A model generated the notes under the pieces. It had not been told where the DNA came from, did not search any database, and saw only the letters and a program-made list of their open reading frames with translations. From Desulfobulbaceae bacterium (GTDB taxonomy: Bacteria > Desulfobacterota > Desulfobulbia > Desulfobulbales > UBA5123), in assembly GCA_029865195.1 (NCBI GenBank), contig JAOUHH010000098.1:1-9337 (forward strand): a stretch of DNA of 9,337 nt, written 5' to 3'. The translations under genes and the position numbers were made by a program. Of the stretch, positions 1 to 6,573 are shown one piece after another. The stretch's first letter is position 1; each line of letters begins with the position of its first letter.

Positions 1-343
1 TCCCGTAGGCGGACCCGTCACCGGTGAGGACCACCACCTGCAGATCCTCGTCGGCCGCGATCTTGCCCTGGCCACGGAGGATATCCAGGGCATCGCGCAC
101 CCCCTGCGCGCCGGCCGGGGCCGAGGCCATGGCGGTGTAGAGCCAGGAGCCCCGGAAGGGGGTGAAGGGATAGACGGCGAGCAAGGTCATACAGCCGGCG
201 GCATTGACGAAGACCGTCCGCGTGCCGAGGATATCGTAGACCTCATGCAGCACCGCAAGCCCGCCGCAGCCGGCGCACATCGGGGTGCCGGCGCCCAGCA
301 GATGGATGGCGGGCAGATCGCGGAGTTTATTGATCTCACTCAT
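1..343 (-). CDS. porB: 2-oxoacid (pyruvate-type):ferredoxin oxidoreductase, beta (TPP-binding) subunit, partial
   Basis: This is the N-terminal 114 residues of a beta subunit; the rest lies beyond the left edge of the window. In this family the beta subunit binds thiamine pyrophosphate and, in four-subunit enzymes, a [4Fe-4S] cluster. It catalyses decarboxylation of a 2-oxoacid and acyl transfer to CoA. The visible residues fit: CAGCGG at 23-28 gives Cys23 and Cys26, the usual N-terminal cluster ligands. Cys51 in the AAGCM segment is a probable third ligand. GDG at 108-110 starts the TPP/Mg2+ motif. The ATG overlaps the stop codon of the alpha-subunit gene as ATGA, and a GAGGAGG ribosome binding site lies just upstream, so the start is secure and translation is probably coupled. 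The family is sure. The substrate (pyruvate, branched-chain or other 2-oxoacid) is not determined by what can be seen. Confidence 0.9.
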   Translation of the reverse strand, partial: MSEINKLRDLPAIHLLGAGTPMCAGCGGLAVLHEVYDILGTRTVFVNAAGCMTLLAVYPFTPFRGSWLYTAMASAPAGAQGVRDALDILRGQGKIAADEDLQVVVLTGDGSAYG

Positions 344-1590
344 AACCCGCCTCCTCGCTTATTCCCTGGCGCCCGAGCGACCCCCTGCAGCTTGCGCACC
401 TCGCGCAACTCCGCCTCGGTGAAGAGGAGGCGCGGTGGCGGCGGATGACCGTCCTGTACCGCCCGCTGCAGAACCGCCGCCATCTCGAAGAACTCCTCGC
501 TGCCGATCTCGCGGCCACCCAGGCCGCCGACAAAGCTCGTGAGCAGCGGCGTCTCCCGCCGGCGGCCACCGGCCAGGGCCGCGGCCAGTTCCATGTACAG
601 GATGCCGCCATGACCGATGGAGAGGTTCTGGTCGATCACCGCCACCGCAAGCTTTCCGGCCAAGGCTTCACGGAGATGGTCGGCGGGAAAGGGCCGGAGC
701 AGGCGGGGCCTAACCAGGCCGATGGCAAGACCCGTTTCCCGCAGCCGGTCCACCGCCTCGCGGGCCTTGGTGGCAAACGACCCCATCATCACGAAGAGAT
801 AGTCGGCATCCGCGCAGCGGTAGCACTCCACCGCCTCGTGGCAGCGGCCGAAGAGGGCGGCGAAATCGTGGGCAATCTCATCGTACACGACAAGCGCCTT
901 GTGAGCGGCAAGATGCATCTGGTAGCGGAAATAGGAGTAGGCGGAACCGCCCAGCACCGCCGTCCCCTGGCTCATCGGTGCGTCGGCCCGGAAGGCTACA
1001 TTCTCGGGATCGTAGGGGGGCAGAAAGCGGTCCACCGTCGCCTGGTCGGGAATCACCACCGGCTCGCGGGTGAAGGAGAGATAGAAGCCGTCCAGGTTGA
1101 CCAGCACCGGCAGCCGCACCCGCCCATCCTCGGCCAGCCGGTAGGCGATCAAGACGCTGTCCAGCACCTCCTGACAGGTGCTGCAATGGATCTGCAGAAA
1201 ACCGGCGTCACGGGCCGCCAGCACGTCGTTGTGGTCCGGCTCCAGGGTGATGGGCGCCGACAGCCCCCGCGAGACGTTGACCATCACCAGTGGCGCCCGC
1301 CAGCCGGCGATGGTGTAGAGCATCTCCATCCCGTAGAGCAGCCCCTGGCTGGAGGTGGCGAAGAAGACCCGCACCCCGGTGCTGGCGGCGGCGCCGGCGG
1401 CGGTGACCATGGAATGCTCGGAGTCCATGGTCACCAGGCGGCTCGCCAACGCGCGGTTCTCGATCCAACCGGCCAGGGTTTCGATGATCTCGGTCTGGGG
1501 GGTGATGGGGAAGGCGGGCACGTAATCGACCTTTGCCAGCCGCGCCCCCCAGGCTGCGGCGCCGTTGCCGGTAAGCAGGGTACGGGTCAT
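340..1590 (-). CDS. porA: 2-oxoacid (pyruvate-type):ferredoxin oxidoreductase, alpha subunit
   Basis: This is a 416-residue alpha subunit. With the beta subunit it forms the active centre that oxidatively decarboxylates a 2-oxoacid to acyl-CoA and passes electrons to ferredoxin in the cytoplasm. Recognisable family segments are PITPQTEIIE (28-37), the SEHS segment (57-60), the SSQGL segment (80-84), FLPPYDP (189-195), the RPRLLRPFP segment (294-302) and FVGGLGGREI (353-362). The FLPPY segment and the later FGR segment (247-249) resemble PorA (pyruvate) more than VorA, but this is my reading and not an alignment. The chosen ATG at 1590 has GGAGG about 5 nt upstream and overlaps the stop of the gamma/ferredoxin gene as ATGA. 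An in-frame ATG at 1650 would add 20 Arg/Cys-rich residues buried inside the preceding gene and is unlikely. The gene also overlaps the beta subunit start by ATGA. Length is normal for the family. Confidence 0.93.
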   Translation of the reverse strand: MTRTLLTGNGAAAWGARLAKVDYVPAFPITPQTEIIETLAGWIENRALASRLVTMDSEHSMVTAAGAAASTGVRVFFATSSQGLLYGMEMLYTIAGWRAPLVMVNVSRGLSAPITLEPDHNDVLAARDAGFLQIHCSTCQEVLDSVLIAYRLAEDGRVRLPVLVNLDGFYLSFTREPVVIPDQATVDRFLPPYDPENVAFRADAPMSQGTAVLGGSAYSYFRYQMHLAAHKALVVYDEIAHDFAALFGRCHEAVECYRCADADYLFVMMGSFATKAREAVDRLRETGLAIGLVRPRLLRPFPADHLREALAGKLAVAVIDQNLSIGHGGILYMELAAALAGGRRRETPLLTSFVGGLGGREIGSEEFFEMAAVLQRAVQDGHPPPPRLLFTEAELREVRKLQGVARAPGNKRGGGL

Positions 1591-2507
1591 GGGCTTCCTC
1601 CCGGAACCGGTTCTTCCTCGGGCTGCACAACGATGGCATGGGTGGGACACTGGGCCACGCAGACCATGCAGCCCTTGCAGTGGTCGTAGTCGATGGTCGG
1701 CGAGCGGTCTTCATCAACGGTGATGGCGCTCTCGGGACAGAAGGTGGAACAGAGCCACCAGCAGCGGTTACAGCAGTCGTAATCGATCACCGGCCGCATG
1801 GTCCGCCAGAGGCCGGTCTGCACCGCCACGCTGGTGGCCGGGGCGTGGATGACCGGGGCGGAAACCTGGGCCGGCTCAAAGGGCAGGTCGAGCCAGCGGG
1901 GGGGCAGATAATCGGCGGCGACAATGGGTCCGCCGGGCTGTACCAAGCCCGCATGCTCGGCCATTGCCTCATAGGCGGCGTTGGCGGCGCCCTGATGCAC
2001 CGCCACCTCTGCTGCATCGAGAAAGGCAAGCTCAAGAGCAATTGCCTCGCGCAACTGCGCGGCCGTGATGCACCCGACCAGTCGGGCAACCGCGCCGACC
2101 ATCTCAGCACCATGAAAACGTGCCGTAGCCTGCGCTTCAGCCAGCGGCGGCAGCGAAATCGCCACCCCGGCGAGGTTGAGCCGCTGCCGCCAGAGCGCCC
2201 CCTCCTCATGACTGACCAGCAGCAGGACGGTTCGCTTATCAAGCCCCTGGGTAACCCCGGCGAGCGGCAGCCCCACCAATGAGTCGTCGGCCACCGCCAC
2301 CAGATCGGGACGGGTGATTACCCCGCGCTCGTTGATCGTTTTCGTATCGGCCCGCACATAGGCAAAGAGCGGCGCCCCGCGCCGCTCCGCACCGTAACGC
2401 GGGGCGTCCTGCACCTCGAAGCCGGCCAGAAAGAAGGCCCGCCCGAGGATCCGGCTCGCGGTCTTCATCCCCTGACCGCCCCGGCCGTGGAAACGGATCC
2501 GATACAT
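1587..2507 (-). CDS. porG: 2-oxoacid:ferredoxin oxidoreductase, fused gamma and delta (ferredoxin-like) subunits
   Basis: This 306-residue protein joins two subunits that are separate in many archaeal and Thermotoga enzymes. Residues 1 to about 190 are the gamma domain, starting with HGRGGQGMKTA (7-17) and containing YGAERRGAPLF (38-48). Residues 237-295 form a 2x[4Fe-4S] ferredoxin domain that would carry electrons from the TPP site to external ferredoxin. The second cluster motif is classical (Cys277, 280, 283, 287; CxxCxxCxxxCP). The first is unusual: Cys246-x2-Cys249-x3-Cys253-x3-Cys257-Pro, with an extra Cys245 and a Trp-Trp pair at 250-251. The ATG has an AGAGAGGA ribosome binding site. 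The gene lies 42 bp after the dehydrogenase and overlaps the alpha-subunit gene by ATGA. The fusion is seen directly. Whether both clusters form is inference. Confidence 0.92.
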   Translation of the reverse strand: MYRIRFHGRGGQGMKTASRILGRAFFLAGFEVQDAPRYGAERRGAPLFAYVRADTKTINERGVITRPDLVAVADDSLVGLPLAGVTQGLDKRTVLLLVSHEEGALWRQRLNLAGVAISLPPLAEAQATARFHGAEMVGAVARLVGCITAAQLREAIALELAFLDAAEVAVHQGAANAAYEAMAEHAGLVQPGGPIVAADYLPPRWLDLPFEPAQVSAPVIHAPATSVAVQTGLWRTMRPVIDYDCCNRCWWLCSTFCPESAITVDEDRSPTIDYDHCKGCMVCVAQCPTHAIVVQPEEEPVPGGSP

Positions 2508-2549
2508 GCTTTTCCTCTCTCAAAATTCCTTCTGCCCGAACAAACACTC

Positions 2550-3662
2550 CTAAAAAATCGACCAGCGGCGGGTGGCCATGGCCGCCTCCACCCGCTTGCG
2601 GGCAAGGATCATGGCCGCCGCGCGCGGCAGGATCTGCTGTTTTTTCATCTCGGCCAGCACCTGCTCGGTGTTGGCGCGAATCTTCTCGGCGATGGCGGCG
2701 AAGGCCACGCTCTCGCCCGCACCGTGGTATTCCATGGCCGCGCAGATCACCCCGCCGGCATTGGCAATGAAATCGGGGACACAGAGCACCCCCTGTTGGT
2801 GGAGGTATCTTTCCGCCTCCAGGGTGAAGGGGATATTGGCGCCCTGCACCACCAGTTTCGTCCGCAGGCGATGGGCGTTCTCCTCATGGATGACATCGGG
2901 CCGGGCCGCCGGAATCCAGATGTCACAGGGGATGTCGATGACCTGCTCGCGGCCGAGCTTTTCGCCGCCGGGATAGTCCACCACGCTGCCGCCGCCCGCC
3001 TTGATCCGGCTCAGCTCGGCGAGATCGATCCCGGCCGGATCGTGGATCGCGCCCAGGGAATCGGCGGCCCCCACCAGCACCACGCCCTTTTCGGCCAGAA
3101 AGCGGGCGGCATGCCTGCCAACCGCCCCGAACCCCTGGATAACCAGGGTGGCGCCGGCGAGCGCGAAATCACAGTGGCCGATCGCCACATCCACCACATT
3201 GCTCAAGCCCCAGCCGGTGGCGCCGATCGTGTCCAGCGGGATCCCGCCACGGGCCGCCGGCAGCCCCACCGCGCGGCCGATCTCGTCATGAACCCAGGCC
3301 ATGCACTCCTCGTCGGTGCCCATGTCCGGCCCGAAGATATAATCGTGCTCGTCGGCAAGCGCGCAGGCAAAACCGCGCACCAGCCGCTCCTTGTCATCTT
3401 TATCCATCTTGGGATCGCCGTAGAGCACCGACTTACCGCCGCCGTGCTGGAGGCCTGCCGCCGCATTCTTGAGGGTCATGGCCCGGGCCAGCCGAAAACA
3501 CTCCTCACCGCTGACATCCAGAGCCATCCGCAAGCCGCCGATGGCAGGACCGGTGGCGACGTTATCCACCACCAGGATACCCTTGAGGCCGATGGCGGGA
3601 TTGTGGACGTGAATTACCTTGAGGGGACCGAGATCATCAGCGAAGCGGAAAACGTCTGCCAT
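2550..3662 (-). CDS. Glu/Leu/Phe/Val (ELFV) family amino acid dehydrogenase
   Basis: This 370-residue NAD(P)-dependent enzyme reversibly deaminates an amino acid to a 2-oxoacid and ammonia. The substrate half has MTLKN (62-66), GGGKSVLYGDP (74-84, with the substrate/catalytic lysine Lys77) and GPDMGT (111-116, with the likely catalytic Asp113). The nucleotide half has the Rossmann glycine motif GFGAVG (177-182) and a C-terminal PDFIANAGGV segment (296-305). Length matches leucine/valine dehydrogenases (about 360-370) better than hexameric glutamate dehydrogenases (410-450). The N-terminal half resembles leucine dehydrogenase, while the C-terminal half reads more like glutamate dehydrogenase, so I do not assign a substrate. 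The chosen ATG at 3662 has GGAGG about 10 nt upstream and begins the conserved fold. An ATG at 3743 would add 27 unconserved residues. It is the first gene of the operon that encodes the 2-oxoacid:ferredoxin oxidoreductase. Confidence 0.9.
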   Translation of the reverse strand: MADVFRFADDLGPLKVIHVHNPAIGLKGILVVDNVATGPAIGGLRMALDVSGEECFRLARAMTLKNAAAGLQHGGGKSVLYGDPKMDKDDKERLVRGFACALADEHDYIFGPDMGTDEECMAWVHDEIGRAVGLPAARGGIPLDTIGATGWGLSNVVDVAIGHCDFALAGATLVIQGFGAVGRHAARFLAEKGVVLVGAADSLGAIHDPAGIDLAELSRIKAGGGSVVDYPGGEKLGREQVIDIPCDIWIPAARPDVIHEENAHRLRTKLVVQGANIPFTLEAERYLHQQGVLCVPDFIANAGGVICAAMEYHGAGESVAFAAIAEKIRANTEQVLAEMKKQQILPRAAAMILARKRVEAAMATRRWSIF

Positions 3663-3756
3663 GACTGCCGTTCCTCCCATGCAATGAGAATGGTGGCGGC
3701 GAAAGAAGAGAAATGCCGCGGGCTGGCCTGCGCAACCGGCCAAACCCTTTGAAATG

Positions 3757-3786
3757 ATTACATCATGGTGGAAATTCCCTTGTCAA
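3757..3786 (-). promoter_or_regulatory. Sigma70-type promoter of the dehydrogenase/oxidoreductase operon
   Basis: Reading the minus strand, a perfect -35 TTGACA (3786-3781) is followed by an 18-nt spacer ending in TGA (an extended -10 TG) and a -10 TGTAAT (3762-3757). Transcription would begin near 3750, giving a leader of about 88 nt before the dehydrogenase ATG. The leader contains a short TGGCC/GGCCA inverted repeat. No matching riboswitch or known leader was recognised. The position fits the start of the four-gene operon. Confidence 0.6.
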
Positions 3787-3900
3787 ACGAAAAGGGGGAA
3801 GATGGGAAGTGGCAACCGGACCGAGAAACAAGAGAGATGCGGAAAGGCCGCCACGACTGGAACCGCTGCGGCTTGCGGCACGAAAAGAATCTGCCCGCAA

Positions 3901-3920
3901 TAACGCGAGCCGGCGCGTCA
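3901..3920 (-). terminator. Possible weak terminator hairpin after the diguanylate cyclase gene
   Basis: On the minus strand TGACGCG, a 6-nt loop and CGCGTTA form a 7-bp stem (one G-U pair) about 28 nt after the cyclase stop codon. It is followed only by TTG and then GC-rich sequence, with no real U-tract, so it is a poor intrinsic terminator. It may be incidental. The rest of the 285-bp gap up to the dehydrogenase shows only the promoter described separately. Confidence 0.25.
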
Positions 3921-3947
3921 GAACAAAACGCAAGGGTATCCCCGCAC

Positions 3948-5219
3948 TCAGGTGTAAATCTCAACCCGGTTCCGGCCGTTCTCCTTGGCCCGGTAGAGGG
4001 CGGCATCCGCCTGAGTGAACAATTCGGTGGCGGAGAGATCGCTTTCCGCCAAGGCGGGATCACGGCCGAAATCGGCACAAGCGACCCCAAAACTCGCAGT
4101 CATCCGGACAATCTTGCCGGTGCGAAGGCGGATCTGCAGTTGCGACAAGGCCTCCTGATAACGATCGGCGACAAAACGGGCTGCCTCCATATCCGTTTCC
4201 GGCAACACCACCAGAAACTCCTCACCGCCGTAGCGACCCAGCGTATCCGCCTCCCGAGACAATCCCTGGGCCGCCTCTGCCACCTGCCTGAGCACCTCGT
4301 CGCCACCGTCATGCCCGTAGGCGTCATTCACCCTCTTGAAAAAATCGATATCAAACAGGATATACGAAATGGGACGATGGTAGCGACTGGCGCGCGCAAA
4401 CTCCACGTTCATCCGCTCGCAGATGAAGCGCCGATTCTTTAAGCCGGTCAGTTCGTCGGTGACCATCAGTTCGCGAATCAGCGCCTCGGCCATTTCCAAC
4501 TTTTGTCGAAGCGCCGCAATCAGGCGGAAAACGATGCCGAGAAAGGTTACCAACGTGACCACGAAGAGGACGATGATCAATATCCGGTTGACCATCGCCG
4601 CCTGCTCGGTCTGCCCGATATCAAAAGAGACGCTCACCGCCCCCCGCACCGCGCCGACCTTTTCGGTGGGGTGACATTCGAGGCAGGATGCCTCAACATA
4701 GAGCGGCGCGGTATAGCGAAAATACATATTCCCGCCACGGCCTTCCTTGACGTACACCTCGGTCTGCTCGCCCCGCGCGAACATCAGCAAGGCGCGACGC
4801 TCGAATTCATCGGCCTTGTTGTTGGGGTTCAGCGGTGCAAGGCTGGTGATATGGAAACCAAACACGCCATCGTTTTCGGCGATCTCGGAAATCTCCCGCG
4901 TCACCAGGGCCGGGTTCTTTTTGGTCAAGACCGTGCCATCGGCGGCGAGCTTATCGGGATTCTTCAGATACGGATTTGATTGCATGCCGGCGGTTTTTTC
5001 CACGTAGACGCCGCCGTGACGCGCCACCCAGGCCCTGGTCAGGGTGATGCTGCTATACAGGGCCCGCGCCCGGCTGAGGAGCTCGGCGTCCAGGGCGCGG
5101 TTGCTGTTGATGTAGATGCCGGTGAAGAGTGCCGAGACAAAGAGCAGGATCACCAGCAGGAGACTGATGGCAAAACTTTTCCACGGCGACGACTTCCGAT
5201 TTTTCGACAGAGCTCCCAT
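3948..5219 (-). CDS. Membrane diguanylate cyclase with periplasmic heme-c DUF3365-like sensor domain
   Basis: This 423-residue inner-membrane enzyme is expected to make cyclic di-GMP from two GTP. A basic N-terminus is followed by a membrane segment (about 15-37). A periplasmic domain (about 38-210) resembles DUF3365 (Tll0287-like) and contains one heme-c motif, CLECH at 179-183. A second membrane segment spans about 212-234. A short linker leads to a GGDEF domain (about 250-423) with DELTGLKNRR (255-264), metal-binding Asp290 in FDID, the intact active-site GGEEF (331-335) and the inhibitory I-site READ (322-325) five residues before it. The enzyme is therefore probably active and product-inhibited. 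The heme suggests sensing of redox state, NO or another small ligand in the periplasm; this is inference. The gene stands alone. Its ATG has only a modest GGGG ribosome binding site. Confidence 0.93.
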   Translation of the reverse strand: MGALSKNRKSSPWKSFAISLLLVILLFVSALFTGIYINSNRALDAELLSRARALYSSITLTRAWVARHGGVYVEKTAGMQSNPYLKNPDKLAADGTVLTKKNPALVTREISEIAENDGVFGFHITSLAPLNPNNKADEFERRALLMFARGEQTEVYVKEGRGGNMYFRYTAPLYVEASCLECHPTEKVGAVRGAVSVSFDIGQTEQAAMVNRILIIVLFVVTLVTFLGIVFRLIAALRQKLEMAEALIRELMVTDELTGLKNRRFICERMNVEFARASRYHRPISYILFDIDFFKRVNDAYGHDGGDEVLRQVAEAAQGLSREADTLGRYGGEEFLVVLPETDMEAARFVADRYQEALSQLQIRLRTGKIVRMTASFGVACADFGRDPALAESDLSATELFTQADAALYRAKENGRNRVEIYT

Positions 5220-5269
5220 CGTTTACCCCAGACACCAAAAAGAATTACGGCAGTCGCCGGCAATGGCCC

Positions 5270-5292
5270 GGCGGCGTGGCGGCGTGGCGGCG
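5270..5292. repeat. 8-bp tandem repeat in the diguanylate cyclase leader
   Basis: The plus strand shows GGCGGCGT twice, followed by a third copy lacking its last base (2.9 units). It lies 51 bp upstream of the cyclase ATG, inside the predicted leader. Such short perfect repeats can change copy number by slippage. Here it may also simply be a GC-rich sequence accident. Confidence 0.6.
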
Positions 5293-5334
5293 AATTTGCC
5301 AAAAAGGGGGTCGCCACCATCCCTCTCATCGCAC

Positions 5335-5362
5335 ATTTTATCGATCGTTGACAATATGTCAT
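5335..5362 (-). promoter_or_regulatory. Candidate promoter of the diguanylate cyclase with overlapping inverted repeat
   Basis: On the minus strand, -35 ATGACA (5362-5357), a 16-nt spacer and -10 TAAAAT (5340-5335) form a plausible sigma70-type promoter with a leader of about 109 nt. An inverted repeat with 5-bp arms, TGACA-ATA-TGTCA (plus strand 5349-5361), overlaps the -35 and spacer, where a repressor would bind. The regulator is unknown. The remaining sequence between here and the mltG stop (5363-5493) shows nothing convincing, and no clear terminator for mltG was found. Confidence 0.42.
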
Positions 5363-5493
5363 CGATTATTCGCCTCACCACGCATCATAACTTGCCGATG
5401 TATCGTCGTTATTTACACCTCGGAAGGATAATCACTGGCGATACCGCTAAGGTTGCCACCGACTGCGCGGCTGCTCCATGCCGGAATCTGCAA

Positions 5494-6549
5494 TCAGCGG
5501 TGGGATCTCTTCTGATACTGCTGCACGGCGCGGTTGTGTTCGGCAAGGGTACTGGAAAAATGGTGGGTGGAGTCGTTTTTGGAAACGAAATAGAGATAGG
5601 GGGCAGAAGCGGGGTAGAGCACCGCCTCGATGCTGGCGCGGCCGGGGTTGCCAATGGGGCCGGGCGGCAACCCATTGATGACATAGGTATTGTAAGGTGT
5701 CGCGGTCCGCAGGTCCTTGCGGGTCAGATTGCCGTCAAACATCGGCAAGCCGTAAATAACGGTGGGGTCGGTCTGCAGACGCATCCCCATTTGCAGACGG
5801 TTCAGAAACACCCTGGCGATCAGCGGCCGCTCCGCGGGGGCGGCGGTCTCCTTCTCGACGATGGAGGCCATGGTCAAGAGTTCATGCAGGGTGAGTCCAT
5901 GTGCCACCCTGCCTTCATCCCCGATGCCCAGCTCGGCGAGTACCGACCGCAGCCGTCCTACCATCCTGGAGATTATCTCCCCCGCCTTCTGACCGCGGGT
6001 GAGATAATAGGTGTCAGGGAAGAGATAGCCTTCGAGGCTGTCGGCGTTGATCCGCAACTCATCGCGAATATAGCCGCTATCACCGGCGAGCGAGAGGAAC
6101 TCCTCACGCGCCAACCAGCCGCCGTTGGCAAGGATGGACGCCACCTCTTTCAGATTGGCGCCTTCAGGGATCGTCACCGGCCGCTGAACGATGCGGCCGG
6201 AGGCAAGTTCACGCAGAATCCCGAGGGGAGAAAAGCTACCGGAAAGCTGATACTCGCCAGCCCGCAGCCGCCGCTCCAGCCGGGTCAGCCGGGCCAGGAG
6301 CCGGAAACGGACACCGTCGCCGCCCAGCCCCTCCGCCGCCAAAATCCGCTGAATTGCCGGCAAGGTAGCACCGGGAGGGATCTGCACGATCCGCTCATCA
6401 ACGCTGTCGGGCGCCACCGGCGCGACCGCATAGCGAAAAAACCAGCCGCCCAAGCCGAGCAGCAACAGAACAACGAGCAGCAAAAAAAACCTGCCCAGCC
6501 GCCGTGACCGACGGCCCCTGCGGCGGTTATCGTCCAACACCAATTTCAT
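5494..6549 (-). CDS. mltG: Endolytic peptidoglycan transglycosylase MltG (YceG family)
   Basis: MltG cleaves nascent glycan strands in the periplasm from the outer face of the inner membrane and is thought to set their length by releasing them from the synthase. This 351-residue protein has an Arg-rich cytoplasmic start (9-20), one membrane segment (about 21-39), an N-terminal LysM-like part (about 50-125) and the catalytic YceG domain. Diagnostic segments are LEGYLFPDTYY (172-182), MASIVEKET (227-235) with the presumed catalytic Glu232 (by analogy to E. coli Glu218), LQTDPTVIYG (258-267) and GLPPGPIGNPG (293-303). Length is close to the E. coli protein (about 340). It starts 24 bp after the lon stop codon and is probably transcribed with lon. 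The ribosome binding site (GGCGGG) is weak, so readthrough coupling from lon is possible. Confidence 0.95.
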   Translation of the reverse strand: MKLVLDDNRRRGRRSRRLGRFFLLLVVLLLLGLGGWFFRYAVAPVAPDSVDERIVQIPPGATLPAIQRILAAEGLGGDGVRFRLLARLTRLERRLRAGEYQLSGSFSPLGILRELASGRIVQRPVTIPEGANLKEVASILANGGWLAREEFLSLAGDSGYIRDELRINADSLEGYLFPDTYYLTRGQKAGEIISRMVGRLRSVLAELGIGDEGRVAHGLTLHELLTMASIVEKETAAPAERPLIARVFLNRLQMGMRLQTDPTVIYGLPMFDGNLTRKDLRTATPYNTYVINGLPPGPIGNPGRASIEAVLYPASAPYLYFVSKNDSTHHFSSTLAEHNRAVQQYQKRSHR

Positions 6550-6573
6550 CTACGCACTTGCCCGCCTGCGGCC

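Noticed and set aside
445..1689. A 414-codon plus-strand open frame over the alpha subunit
   Set aside because: It runs antisense to a clearly conserved coding sequence, with a His/Gly/Gln-rich translation and no domain.
2487..3752. A 421-codon plus-strand open frame over the dehydrogenase
   Set aside because: It is a shadow of the conserved minus-strand enzyme. It has no ribosome binding site of note and a His/Gly/Pro-rich low-information composition.
3663..3947. A small gene in the gap between the cyclase and the dehydrogenase
   Set aside because: Short frames here lack good ribosome binding sites and domains, and the region holds the operon promoter and leader.
5237..5259. Small hairpin followed by a T-rich run in the cyclase leader as an attenuator
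   Set aside because: The stem is only 4 bp and cannot be extended, so the T-rich run alone does not support a terminator or attenuator. No c-di-GMP riboswitch consensus was seen there either.
5348..5376. TTGACA on the plus strand as a promoter
   Set aside because: No acceptable -10 lies 16-18 nt downstream, and there is no plus-strand gene nearby. The bases are better explained by the minus-strand promoter and the inverted repeat.
5116..6507. A 463-codon plus-strand open frame across the intergenic region and mltG
   Set aside because: Most of it is antisense to mltG, and the intergenic part has no supporting start signals or motifs.
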